Source: Ricinus communis
Taxonomy: Eukaryota > Streptophyta > Magnoliopsida > Malpighiales > Euphorbiaceae
Reading direction: 5' to 3'
Assembly: GCF_019578655.1 (NCBI RefSeq)
Contig: NC_063264.1
Coordinates: 16,604,429 to 16,668,428 of the forward strand
Length of the DNA: 64,000 nucleotides
Positions 12,949 through 23,599 of the stretch are shown one piece after another. The stretch's first letter is position 1. Each line of letters starts with the position of its first letter. Below the pieces are notes generated by a model. That model was not told the DNA's origin. It worked only from the letters and a program-made list of their open reading frames with translations, and searched no databases. The position numbers and the translations under genes are program-made.

Positions 12949-12976
<28 letters not shown>
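12949..12976. repeat. (TA)n microsatellite
   Basis: Uninterrupted TA dinucleotides, about 14 units. Other TA runs lie near 28764-28785 and 37157-37188. Confidence 0.9.
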
Positions 12977-12981
<5 letters not shown>

Positions 12982-13429
12982 GGAGTAGTCATAGATATAG
13001 TAATGATGTTTACCTTTTTATCTATAATCATTTTTGGAAGTTTAAAAGAGGAGTTTAGGTCACTGTAGGTTATTTCCCTACTCTACCTTATCCCATATAA
13101 TACTATGTACTTGCATATATTTTTAGTGGGAAATTTGTATCAATGGTTCAAATCTTTTCTAACACTACAACACACCACAAGGCAACAATTTTGTATCACT
13201 TTTATGTAGCACTGCCCGAGTCTAGTCATTTGGTTGAAGTTTTTATTATACTTATAAACCACCTATGTATAGCCTTAAACTGCATTAATTTGTTTTTCTA
13301 TTCAGCACTGCCTTTACTAGTCAATATTTTTTGAATTAGTAACAACTTGCTATTTTATTGTCAACGGTACATGGATTGGCTCTAGAAAATCAATAGGGAG
13401 TTGTATATTACTATATAAAATAAGGTGAT

Positions 13430-16013
13430 GGAATTAGCAAAAGGTGCACAAAAAGCTTAGGCTAGAACTCCTCTTTGGAAGAGAGCAGAGCTCCTTCACA
13501 AGGCAGCTGCTATCCTGAAAGAGCACAAGGCTCCAATTGTTGAGTGCCTGGTGAAAGAAATTGCAAAACCAGCTAAAGATGCATTCTCTGAGGTATGCCT
13601 AACAATTTTTCCTATTGTTCTTAGTTTCTTTTTTGGTTTAATGAACTTTGTATAGTAATGAACCTGAAACCTTACAACACTATCTCTCCAGCTACAATAC
13701 AACTGTCCTAAAGTTCATTGGTCAGTTTGTCCTGGTTTTAATTTTCATTAATAATAAAGAAGAAATGTTTGTCTTAGTATTTTAGTATTTTTGATCTCTT
13801 GAAGGTTGTGAGATTTGGAGATCTTATTTCTTACACAGCAGAAGAGGGAGTAAGAATCCTTGGAGAGGGCAAGTTCTTGGTTTCTGATAGTTTTTCTGGA
13901 AATGAGAGGACAAAGTACTGCCTCACTTCTGAGGTATACTTGCATTTTTATTATTTTTCTGTTATGGTCCTGCTTAAAAACGAATAAGAAAAACATTGAA
14001 ATAAGGAATTACATCCCTTGTTTTAATGGTATGAATACATTCAAAAGGAAGCCAATACCGAATTAATTGGCTAATGATGTAAGCCTAACAGAACTTTCAA
14101 AATGACTAAGCAAAGGTAACCAAATGTACTCATGTCTAGTTCATATAGTAATGGCCACAATTTGTCTGCAAGTGCAACTGGGGTAACATTAACTATGGGA
14201 TGTGCAAAATGGCCTACTTATCTCAGTTTTTATTTATAAGGAAAAAGAAAAGGAAAAAAGAAATGTGGATGCTACAGCTCATAGATGGAAACTAGATTTG
14301 TCTAAATATATCTGGTTGGACTACTCATGCGTGAGCCATTTTATAACAATTGGTAGCCTGAAGAATCAGGAGTGTAAAGAGAGATGAGACTTTTGCTTTT
14401 TGAATATGGACTTGTCTGACTAAAAGTTGGCTTCTACTTGCAAAACAGAAAAAGCAAGAGACACATGTAATAAAAAACAGAAGAAAAATTAAAAAAGGGT
14501 TAACCAAATATGGTATGCAATTTTATGACAAAATGAGATGAAAATTATAATAATTACAATAACTGAAATAAGGCATGTAGTAAATTAGTTCAGTGAGAGT
14601 ATTGTTTTAGTTTCTCATTAATTTTTGGGCAAGATTGTTAATATAGTTTATGAATTGGAATTGTATTAAAAATTGCAGATCTCCCTTGGAGTGATACTAG
14701 CCATTCCACCCTTTAACTATTCTGTCAATCTTGCTGTCTCAAAGATTGGTCCTGCATTGATTGCTGGAAACTCACTTGTACTCAAGCCTCCTACTCAGGT
14801 AATTCATCAAGAACAAATTGATGTGCAGAGGATGCACGGCAAGAGGGCATCCGCATGTTCTCTCGGAAACAGCTCCTTTTTTATCAATTATCCTATAAAG
14901 TTCCCCATTTCTTTTTTTAATGCATAAATCGGATAATTTGATTTAATTTTAAGGTGTTGTCTCTTGCTTACATATGGTACATTGCTTTCACTTGGCTGGT
15001 TTTCCCAAAGGCCTCATCAGCTGTGTCACTGGTAAAGGCTCTGAGATTGGCAACTTCCTTATTATGTATCCTGGTGTTAACTGCACAATGTAATAACCTT
15101 CTCTTATTCCTCCTTTAAAATAGTTGTATCCTAAGTGCACCTAATTCGTATTCTTTCCTTCTCAGTTTCACCGGAGGAGACATAAGTATTGCAATTTCGA
15201 AGAAGGCAGGGATGATCCCACTTCAGATGGAGTTGGGAGGAAAAGATGCCTGCATTGTCCTAGAAGATGCTGATCTCGATTTGGTAGCAGCAAACATAAT
15301 AAAAGGAGGCTTTTCATATAGTGGAGAAAGATGCACTGCGATTAAGGTTGTTCTAGTGATGGACTCAGTTGCTGATGCTTTGGTTGAGAAGGTGAAGGCT
15401 AGAGTTGCAAAACTAAGCGTCGGGCTGCTAGAGGATAACTGTGATATAATCCGAGTAGTTACAGAATCGTCAGCTAATTTCATTGAAGGACTAATCAAAG
15501 ATGCCAAAGAGAATTGTATGGGAGGAGCCATTTGGTCCTGTTCTTCCTGTTATCAGAATCAACTCTATTGAAGAAGGAATCCACCATTGCAATGCTAGCA
15601 ATTTTGGCCTCCAGGTATTATTGATATTATACCCTTTTCTTTTTCTCCATGTCAGATAGTAATATTTTCCAATGGAACACAGGGTTGTGTATTCACAAGA
15701 GACATCAACAAAGCTATCTTGATCAGTGATGCAATAGAGGCCAGGGAGCGGTCGGATCAACTCTGCGCTGACTCGTGGGCCGGATCATTTTCCTTTCCAG
15801 GTGAATAACTCAGGCTCCGAGTAGATTAGCTAAGTCTAAGTCTTAGCAATTTAGCTTTTTCCAAGGCGAATTATGTATAGAACTAAAAGAAAGAATTGTT
15901 GATGACAGGGTCTGAAGGATAGTGGAATAGGGTCATAAGGAATCACAAACAGCATCAACATGATGGTTAAGGTTAAGAGCACTGTTATTAACTTGCCGAG
16001 TCCTTACACCATG
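13430..16013 (+). pseudogene. Non-phosphorylating NADP-dependent glyceraldehyde-3-phosphate dehydrogenase (GAPN, ALDH11) pseudogene
   Basis: Seven exons with mostly intact GT-AG borders can be read: 13430-13592, 13805-13933, 14679-14798, ~14954-15088, 15166-15614, 15683-15800 and 15909-16013. Recognisable blocks include KRAELLHKAAAILKEHKAP, IPALIAGNSLVLKPPTQ-like sequence, AISKKAGMIPLQMELGGKDA (general-base Glu in ELGGK) and GGFSYSGERCTAIKVV (catalytic Cys present). GAPN oxidises glyceraldehyde-3-phosphate directly to 3-phosphoglycerate, making cytosolic NADPH. Defects: the first ~60 residues are absent, Trp is TAG in QKA*AR, roughly 30 codons are missing with a frame change near 15515 (AKE joins WEEPFGPV), the frame is broken in the sixth exon, and there is a stop in the last exon (GIGS*GIT). 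The intron-bearing structure excludes a retrocopy. Confidence 0.9.
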
Positions 16014-16633
16014 GGTCAGTATTTATTTGTCAGAGAATAAATAATCAAAACAAGTATTGTCTGTAGCTAATTAATTAGTAAGATTTTCAAACATATTTGG
16101 TCTTTAGAATTGTGTAACGAGTATTAAGAGTATAATAAATATAAAATTTGTAAACCAAAAACTTTATTCTAAATTTAATCACACAACTATTGAATGTCTC
16201 ATATATATCATATATGCATTTGAATTTATTTGATATATCTTGCATCTAAATGTATCATTGATTTATAATTTTGAAATTGCAAAAATTATCAGAACCAGCT
16301 AAGCATAAACCACTATATCACACTGTTCACAAATAACAAACCAGCTAACATATGAATGTTCTCAACAACCAAACCATTACTCAGAAAATAAATTGCATCA
16401 TCAAGCACCATGGTAATACCATTAGTAGAATAACTTTCCAACCTCTAAGTCAGAGAACCCACACTCCCATTGCAAACCGAAATCCTTCCCTAATAGCCAA
16501 AAGTTCAGCCATAGTTGCATAATCACTGATAGGTCAGAGCTTGCAGAAACTGCCATACGACCACCTACATGTACATGTATATGAGATTTGGCCTAAAGAT
16601 TAAGTGCAGGTATCTCCTAATAGATATGATACA
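16014..16633. other. Downstream flank of the GAPN pseudogene, no gene
   Basis: AT-rich sequence with no open frame that can be assigned. It ends where the right copy of the 0.93 kb direct repeat starts. Confidence 0.6.
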
Positions 16634-17566
16634 ATGAACATGGTTTTGAACAACTAATCATATTGCTTATTAACATATATCAGTGCTTAGATCCCTTTGT
16701 GCTTCTTTGGTCCTATTTTCAGTAAACAAAATTTCAAGCACACAGACAAATAGAATATTAATTACTAAATTATTTGCTTAATCAAATATTTCATTTAAAT
16801 AATGATAGGTCATGCTTTATTTTTTCTCATTTCCTTCAGGGTTTTGTGTCCTTTGATTATATTTTAAATGAGATTTTCTTTTATTTTTGTGGTTAGATAG
16901 GATTGAAATAGATGGAACTCAAACTTTACTTTTTTTTTCTTGGTTTTAAAATTTTACTATCATGCATGTAAGTTGCTAAACAGATAAAACTTTATGTATA
17001 AATTTAATTTAAATTTTATAAATTTTTTGAATAAACACATAGAAAGATAAAACAACCTAAAATTTTACTTAAATAAAATTTATAAAATTTAAATTAAATC
17101 TATATAAAAAATTTATTATGTACTTTCTAGGTAAGCTACATACTAAAACTTTTTCATATAAATTGCTAAAAGAAAATGAAACTCTATATGTAAAGTTAAT
17201 CTAAATTTTTTATAAATTTTCATTGAATAATCAGCTAATTAGTCGAAATAGATGCAAGAACTAAATATAAGAATTTGGCGATAATATAAAAAAAGAGAGT
17301 TACTTTTCTAATTAAACAATAATTTACTACTGCTCGAATCAAAATTGATGAGAAAGCAATGGAAAAACAATTGTCGGGTTCTAGAATTTGATTTCATTGG
17401 ATTCGATTAGCTAAGGTAATTCCTGATTCAATCAATGTAGGATAGAAAGTGCTCCCTACTGTTGGTGGAATCATACTAGTTGCCCATAATCACCAAAAGA
17501 ATTTCCTTTGCCTGAAAGACTAAAATCTATTGTGGTATAGTTGACCCCTTCATCTTAGAGACTTCA
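16634..17566. repeat. Right copy of ~0.93 kb direct repeat
   Basis: Same-orientation copy of 1-955, beginning caatgaacatggtttt. The copies are offset by about 16.63 kb. The match ends at about 17566, after agacttcat; the copies then diverge. The copies differ by small indels and substitutions, so the duplication is not recent. Confidence 0.9.
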
Positions 17567-19090
17567 TCATGGCTGATCCAATATGGGAAAAATCTTGCAT
17601 CCTTGGCAAATATTTCCACTGATATCTCATCTACTACTTCTTGGTTTGCCAATGTAATTTCCCACTTTTTGCCTATATGTTTTAATGATTTGGCTCGTTT
17701 CAAAGTCAAATTATATTTTTCCTTATCTCTCTAATTTTTTTCCTATGTATCACTCATTCAAATCTTATAAAATGGTATATTAATTGTATTTTATTACTAA
17801 TTTATCAATATATAATACAGGAAAGAAAAAGTTTTAAAATCTCGTCAATTATACCATTTACTAAATATCTCAATTTATTATTAGTTGAATTGCAAACGTA
17901 CAAGTTCTTAATAAAATTTTAATTATCTGAATTAAAAATACTTATGAGCTAAAATAATGATAATAGATCGAATAGATAGACAATTAATAATAAATAAGTT
18001 AAGTTATATTTAATCAAATTGTACATTAATTAGATTTTCATGAAATTTAATTTTATTATTAATAACTAATTTTTTGATTGAGAAATATTAATTACTACTA
18101 TTAAATGATAAAATGCAATATTATATGGATATGGTGATAGAAATGAACCAAGTATAAAATAAGAAGAAATTAAAATAATCATAGAACTCTAGTGATTAAG
18201 GAATTAAAAATTTAAGCCGAATATAAAAAAATAAAAGTAGTCGAATTCAAAAAGATAAATGTACTTTCCAACTAAGTATACTCCTATGCTTTTAAATTTG
18301 TTATAAAATAAAAATATATATAATCTTTTAGAATAATTCTTATTTATAATTAACAAAGATTACTAAATATATATATTTTTTTATTTTTTATGTTTAAAAA
18401 TATAATAGCTTCCAACTTTTTTCAGTTAGAGATTGAAATCTTTTATTTAGTTTTCACTAGAATGAATATTTTTAGCCAATTTCTTAGTAAATTTTTTTCT
18501 TTAACTTTAAACTTGTTATTTTTTGTAATTTTTCTAAATTAATTATATTATTTATAAATTTTATTTAGTTTTACTTGTTCTTATTTAAATAACAAAGACA
18601 AAAAGAAAAAAATAAAATTCTCATATTACATGTTCGAACGTATACTTTTTCTTTTTTCCCAACTCCCTAAATCAACCAAGTTAATATTATAATCTTCTAA
18701 AACCTATGGTTATATTTTGTTCATAAACGTTAGATTGATAGAATTGAACATAACGTACTGAAAGTATCATCGACTCCACAGGAGAGGCGGTGGTGGGTTT
18801 AGGTGAAGCAAAGAAAGTAGAAAAGAAAGTGGTAAAGTAAAAGATCCACACACTAACCTCTATGTTTGGTAAAAGGAAGCTGGGTCTTGCTACAAGGCCT
18901 CTCTCTCTCTCTCTATCTCTCTCTGTTTTTATTATAAATCTAAACTCAAACCGCGTCTGATAGTTGCATCATGTTGTTCGCTATTGATTAAATCCACTTT
19001 TCGACAATCAAAGCCAATTGGCCACAGCTTCTGACATGGAACCTTCCAGTGTAATTATTCTCTTTTCCTGTTTCATTTCTTATCCCTCTA
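17567..19090. other. AT-rich intergenic region upstream of an XTH pseudogene
   Basis: No gene seen. A CT microsatellite lies at about 18898-18924, followed by the proximal promoter of the XTH pseudogene. The rest is very AT-rich with no recognisable transposon ends. Confidence 0.6.
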
Positions 19091-19104
19091 AGGAACAATT
19101 GTAC

Positions 19105-19112
19105 TATAAATA
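19105..19112 (+). promoter_or_regulatory. TATA box of the first XTH copy
   Basis: TATAAATA 90 bp upstream of the position of the lost start codon. The same spacing of about 90 bp between TATA and start is seen in the minus-strand XTH copy at 43868, which supports a shared ancestral promoter. Confidence 0.6.
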
Positions 19113-19194
19113 CAAACTTTAAGAACCTTGCCAATCCATCACTTCACTTCTACATAAAGGAAAATAACTTCTCCTTCAGTACAGAACAAGCCCA

Positions 19195-20416
19195 GTGGCT
19201 TCTTTTCTTGCTTGCACGAGGGGTTCAACACTCTCATTCATCATCTCTCTTACAATTAGCTCATTGATTTTTGCATTTGCTGGTGACTTCAACCAAGACT
19301 TTGATATCACTTGGGGATATGGTCGTGCTAAGATACTCAACAATGGCCAGCTTCTTACCCTTAACCTTGACAAAGCTTCTGGCTCTGGATTTCAGTCAAA
19401 GAATGAGTATCTTTTTGGAAATATTGATATGCAGCTCAAGCTTATCCCTGGCAACTCTGCTGGCACTATCATTGCCTACTATGTAAGTTCTTAGCTTCCT
19501 CCTGATATGTGCAGCTACTGTATGGCTTCAGTTAGAAGTTTGTGTTCATTTGACTAATGAGATGTTTGAATTTGTAGTTATCCTCGAAAGGGTCCACATG
19601 GGATGAGATAGACTTTGAATTCTTGGGAAATCTAAGTGGTGATCCTTACATTCTTCACACTAACGTATTTAGCCAAGGCAAAGGTAACAGAGAGCAACAA
19701 TTCTATCTATGGTTTAATGCAACTGTAGATTTCCACACCTATTCCATCCTTTGGAATCCTCAGCGTATCATGTAAGCAATTAAAGCAAACCTATCATTCC
19801 AAAATTTTGTAGTCTCATTTAGCATATTTATATAATGTATATTGAAGTTATTTTGTACCTGCATTTCAGCTTTTCTGTTGATGGGACTCCTATTAGGGAG
19901 TTTAAGAACATGGAGAGCATTAGTGTTCCATTCCCAAAGAATCAACCAATGAGGATTTACTCTAGTCTATGGAATGCTGATGAATGGGCTACAGGAGGTG
20001 GACTTGTCAAGACAGATTAGAGTCGAGCTCCATTTACTGCTTCCTATAGGAACTTCAATGCCAATGCTTGTATCTGGTATAATGGAGCATCTTCTTGTGG
20101 TAGAAATTCATCATCATCTGCAAGTAAAACAAATTCATGGCTTTCAGAGGAGCTTGATTCAATAAGTCAAGAGAAGTTGCAATGGGTGCAGAAGAATTAT
20201 ATGATATATAATTACTACACTAATATTAAGAGGTTCCCACAAGGACTCCCTCCAGAATGCAGCATGTCCTGGTTCAAACTTCACTTCTTAGAAGCTGTAT
20301 TCTTTATTCGTTTTTTGATTTATCGTGTAATTGTGTCGACGAGTTATATCAATATTCTGTTAGTACATATTGAGAATTTTTGGAGCAAGAAATTAAATTA
20401 TTTTGTTTCTAGTTAG
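19195..20416 (+). pseudogene. Xyloglucan endotransglucosylase/hydrolase (XTH, GH16) pseudogene
   Basis: Three exons with canonical splice sites: 19195-19482, 19578-19771, and 19870 onward. Exon 1 holds a hydrophobic signal-peptide-like stretch followed by [11 protein letters not shown]. Exon 2 holds the GH16 catalytic motif DEIDFEFLG, intact, with an N-glycosylation-type site (GNLSGD) just after. Exon 3 holds NFNANACIWYNG and the XTH C-terminal ending RFPQGLPPECS. XTHs cut and rejoin wall xyloglucan in the apoplast. Two lesions kill it: the start codon is GTG (the family begins MAS-type here), and TGG in KTDWS is TAG at 20018-20020. The usual stop near ECSMS also appears to be lost, adding about 40 residues up to 20416. 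Otherwise it is well preserved, so inactivation is probably fairly recent. The group resembles XTH22/TCH4-type sequences. Confidence 0.92.
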
Positions 20417-21035
20417 AAATAAGCATAATATCGACTGCTCTTTTATTGATAAGCTGCATGATTAGGAATTTCAGAAAAGAAAGAAATAAACTTTTCAAAA
20501 AGCATAGTTTGCAGCAACTAATTAGTTTTCTTTTATAGTAAATATGGTTAATGCACTAATTTGTTAAAATTTCGTCTCTCTTGATTTAACTAAGATCTCG
20601 AACTTGATCCTTAGATATGCATCTAGATTAAAGTTAAAACTTTTGAATTAACATTTTACTATCTGTTAGTATTATGCCCGATACGCTTTAAAACTTTTGA
20701 GATCATGTTTTACTATATGCTAGTATTATGTCCGACACGCTTTAGATTATTTTAGATTACTAGATTAAAAAAAATATAAAAGTTTTAAACTCAAAAAATA
20801 ATCCCCGCACTAAATAACTAGCCACTAGTACAAATCATGATAGTTCTTATAGCTACTTATTCGGAAATGTTTATTGTCACATTACATGGCAAACAAACAA
20901 TAAAATCAATAAAATATTATAGAAAAAATTTTACGATGCACAACATTTTAAAAAGAAAAGTTTTATGATTAAAAAATACAAAAAAATAAATTTTTAAATT
21001 TTTAAAAAAAAAATTATGCGGCATTTTTCTAGAAT
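20417..21035. other. AT-rich, no gene
   Basis: Downstream of the XTH pseudogene. It contains a near-duplicate phrase (cttttgaa...tactat...tagtattatg.ccga.acgcttta) at about 20640-20690 and 20693-20745. No coding signal. Confidence 0.5.
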
Positions 21036-21039
21036 TTTG

Positions 21040-21430
21040 TAAGAAAAAATACTAAAAGTGTACTTATAAGACATTCAAAGGAATTTTTTTTTAAATTTTG
21101 CATTATTATGACTTCAGTTTTTATTTTATATCCTTTTTGAATTTCGTTAGAAAAAAGATACTAAAAGTAAACCTACAAGATATCGAAAGATAAAGATACT
21201 AAAAGTATAACTATAAGATACTGGAATGATATTATTTTTAATTTGTATTATTATGAATTCAATTTTTATTTTAGATCATTTTATTTTTTTCATAATTTCG
21301 TTAGAGAAAATACTAAAAATATACCTAAAAGATACTGAATTTCTTTTATTTTAATTTATATTATTATAAATTTATTTTTTTAATCTCGCCCGAAAAAAAT
21401 ACTAAAAGTATACCTATAAGATACCAATAG
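21040..21430. repeat. Degenerate tandem repeat of ~100-120 bp, about four units
   Basis: The phrase gaaaaaatactaaaagt.tac.tataagata recurs at about 21045, 21152, 21195, 21305 and 21395, mostly followed by a T-rich block and tttgtattattatgaa. It sits immediately before the 22-bp arrays and may be part of the end of the same element. Confidence 0.65.
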
Positions 21431-21960
21431 AATATGATTTTAACTTACATAACCTATGAATAATGGATCTGTTATTTCAATATGTATAAAATATTTTATT
21501 AACCTAATTTTGTACGGCGATGAACTTGTTGTTTGAATATAATAAACATGTCCATGAGTTATATGAATAATGATCTGTTGTTTTAACATGTATAAAATAT
21601 TTGATGAACTTCAAATGATACTTTGATGAACCTGTAGTTTGAAGATATGAATAATGAATCTGTTGTTTCGATATGTATAAAACATGTGATGAGCCTTAAG
21701 TGATAATTTGATGAAACTGCAGTTTGAAGATAATAAACATATTCATTATAATCTTTGAATAATGAATATGTTGTTTTAACATGTTAAAATATTTGATGAA
21801 CCTAATGTTATACTGTAATGAACTTGTTATTTAAAGATAATGAACCTGTCCATTATAACCTATGAATACATATTTGTTTTTATGCATATATAGCATATTC
21901 ATTAGTTAAAACTTACAGATTCATCTGTTAATTATATAAGGTTCATTATTAATAAAATCC
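21430..21960. repeat. 22-bp repeat array A (AATGAACCT orientation), degenerate
   Basis: Repeated GATGAACCTGT.GTTTGAA-type units of roughly 22 bp, e.g. at about 21521, 21610-21640, 21695-21740 and 21835. Individual units are more diverged than in arrays B and C. It lies directly upstream of the plus-strand open frame at 22.0 kb. Confidence 0.65.
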
Positions 21961-22012
21961 ATTTAATGAATTATTAGTTCTTATTTCTAGTAATTATTTT
22001 TTTGCAGGACAA

Positions 22013-23036
22013 AAATGGGTAGAAAAAATATCTCAGAGAAAAAAGTTCAGTAAGAAGAATCCACAATGGCATAAAAGATGACTATAACTGAGGAATCTGA
22101 TAATGACAGCACAGATTGGGATGTTCCTCTAACTAATGTTATGAAGAACAAAACTACTGTTAGTGTTGGAAAAGAAAAGGGGCATGCTTAACAAAAGAAA
22201 TCAAAGCAACTTGTTGCTACTGATGTGAGTAAAAATGTTAAGAAAAGAAAAGAAGTTACTACAACTCAACAAACTCAAGGGCAAAACAAGAGATATAAAA
22301 CATGCTCAATAATTGACAAAGGAAAGAAAGTGGTTGCAGAAGAATCAGATGAGGACACTGATTCTACTTCTGAAGAACAATTACCAGAGGGGACATCTAA
22401 ATCACAACCTAGAAAACTTAAAGAAAAGGAGGTTAGATCTATCATACTTACCAAGATGTCTCCCATCTGGTTTGTTCAACATGATCAAGAGACTATCACT
22501 GGAGCAACGTTAAGCAACTGAAGACATTGGCTTTGGCTTTGGCAGTCTTTTGAAATTAGTGTTATGTGAATGTCATGGACAGTTAAGTAGATACATTGTA
22601 GAGAATTTTGATTTCTGTAGATGTGCTTTAGTTTTAGAGAAAGAAGAACTTAAGCTGACTTAGAAGGATGTAGTTTCTATATTGGATATTCCTCGTGATT
22701 CTAAAGTCATTGTAGAAGCTAAATGGGACAATGACAACAATGAATATAATCAATTACTAAAAGAATAGATGAAAAGATGTGTTGTAACTTCTGGTAGTCC
22801 TATAACAAGAAGTATGGTTGAAGAAATAGTGAACAAAGGAGATCATGATGATGAATTCAAGAGAGAATTCACTGTTTTTTATTGTCTCTATTATGCTGAA
22901 GGGCCATCAGAGTAGAAAATGCAACTACAAGATTCTATTTTCTCTAATCAATATCAATAAAATTAAGAAGTTCAATTGGTGTCATTACACTTTAAAAAGT
23001 CTAGTACAATCCGTTCAAGACTGGAAAAAGAAATAA
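22013..23036 (+). pseudogene. Mutator-associated protein remnant (Ulp1/plant-mobile-domain type N-terminal region)
   Basis: From MGRKN at 22015 there is a lysine- and acid-rich low-complexity region (KKRKEV, EESDEDTDSTSEE, a nuclear-type composition) up to about 22440. After a frame change at about 22515 it reads EDIGFGSLLKL, YIVENFDFCRCALVL and DVVSILDIPRDSKV. That order resembles the globular region of plant proteins that travel inside Mutator-like elements, linked to Ulp1 proteases or the plant mobile domain. Several in-frame stops (e.g. in the first 60 codons and at ELKLT*KDV) show it is dead. The family call is by pattern only; I see no C-terminal protease catalytic motif. Confidence 0.5.
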
Positions 23037-23294
23037 GTGTAACAATGATAAAAATCACAAAGTATAGCAGTCTTAAACAACCTCTTAGACATAGAAAAAT
23101 TAATAATCTCACTCCTTTGTGATGATAAAATACCACTAGAAAAAAGTTTTTATTAAAAGCAAGACATCACTTCTCTCTAAACTTGTATAACTTCCATATC
23201 CAAGAATTATTATGATAATGATATTCTGTCAATAATCTGAAAAAACACATAGGTACATTAAAATATAAGTGTGAGTTCACTGAAATATAACTGA

Positions 23295-23580
23295 AGATTC
23301 ATTAGAACATAATTACAGGTTTATTAGAATATAACTGCAGTTATATTGGAATATAACTTCAGGTCCATTGGAATGTAACTGTAGGTTCATTATAATATAA
23401 CTGCAAGTTCATTGGAATGTAAATGCTGGTATATTGGAATATAACATCAGGTTCATTAAAATATAACTGCAGGTTCATTGGAATTTAACTGCAGGTATAT
23501 TGAAATATAACTTCAGGTTCAGTAAAATATAACTGCAAGTTCATGAGAAAATAATTACAGGTTCATTAAAACAATTAGTA
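23295..23580. repeat. 22-bp tandem repeat array B (13 units)
   Basis: Exact 22-bp register from 23295: units begin at 23295, 23317, 23339 and so on to 23559, with consensus AGGTTCATTGGAATATAACTGC. The last unit is partial. The phase is kept with no indel across 13 units. It is in the opposite orientation to arrays A and C, and lies just past the 3' end of the minus-strand FAR1-type gene. Confidence 0.9.
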
Positions 23581-23599
23581 AAAAAAGTCAGGTTCATTT

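Noticed and set aside
15223..15531. 102-codon minus-strand frame
   Set aside because: Exact shadow of the GAPN exon on the opposite strand.
1..17566. Long direct repeats as LTRs of a giant retrotransposon
   Set aside because: No TG...CA ends, primer site, polypurine tract or target duplication at the repeat edges, and the inside has no gag or pol.
23295..23580. 22-bp array as a CRISPR array
   Set aside because: Units are directly abutting with no unique spacers, in plant nuclear DNA, and diverge gradually. It is a minisatellite-type array.
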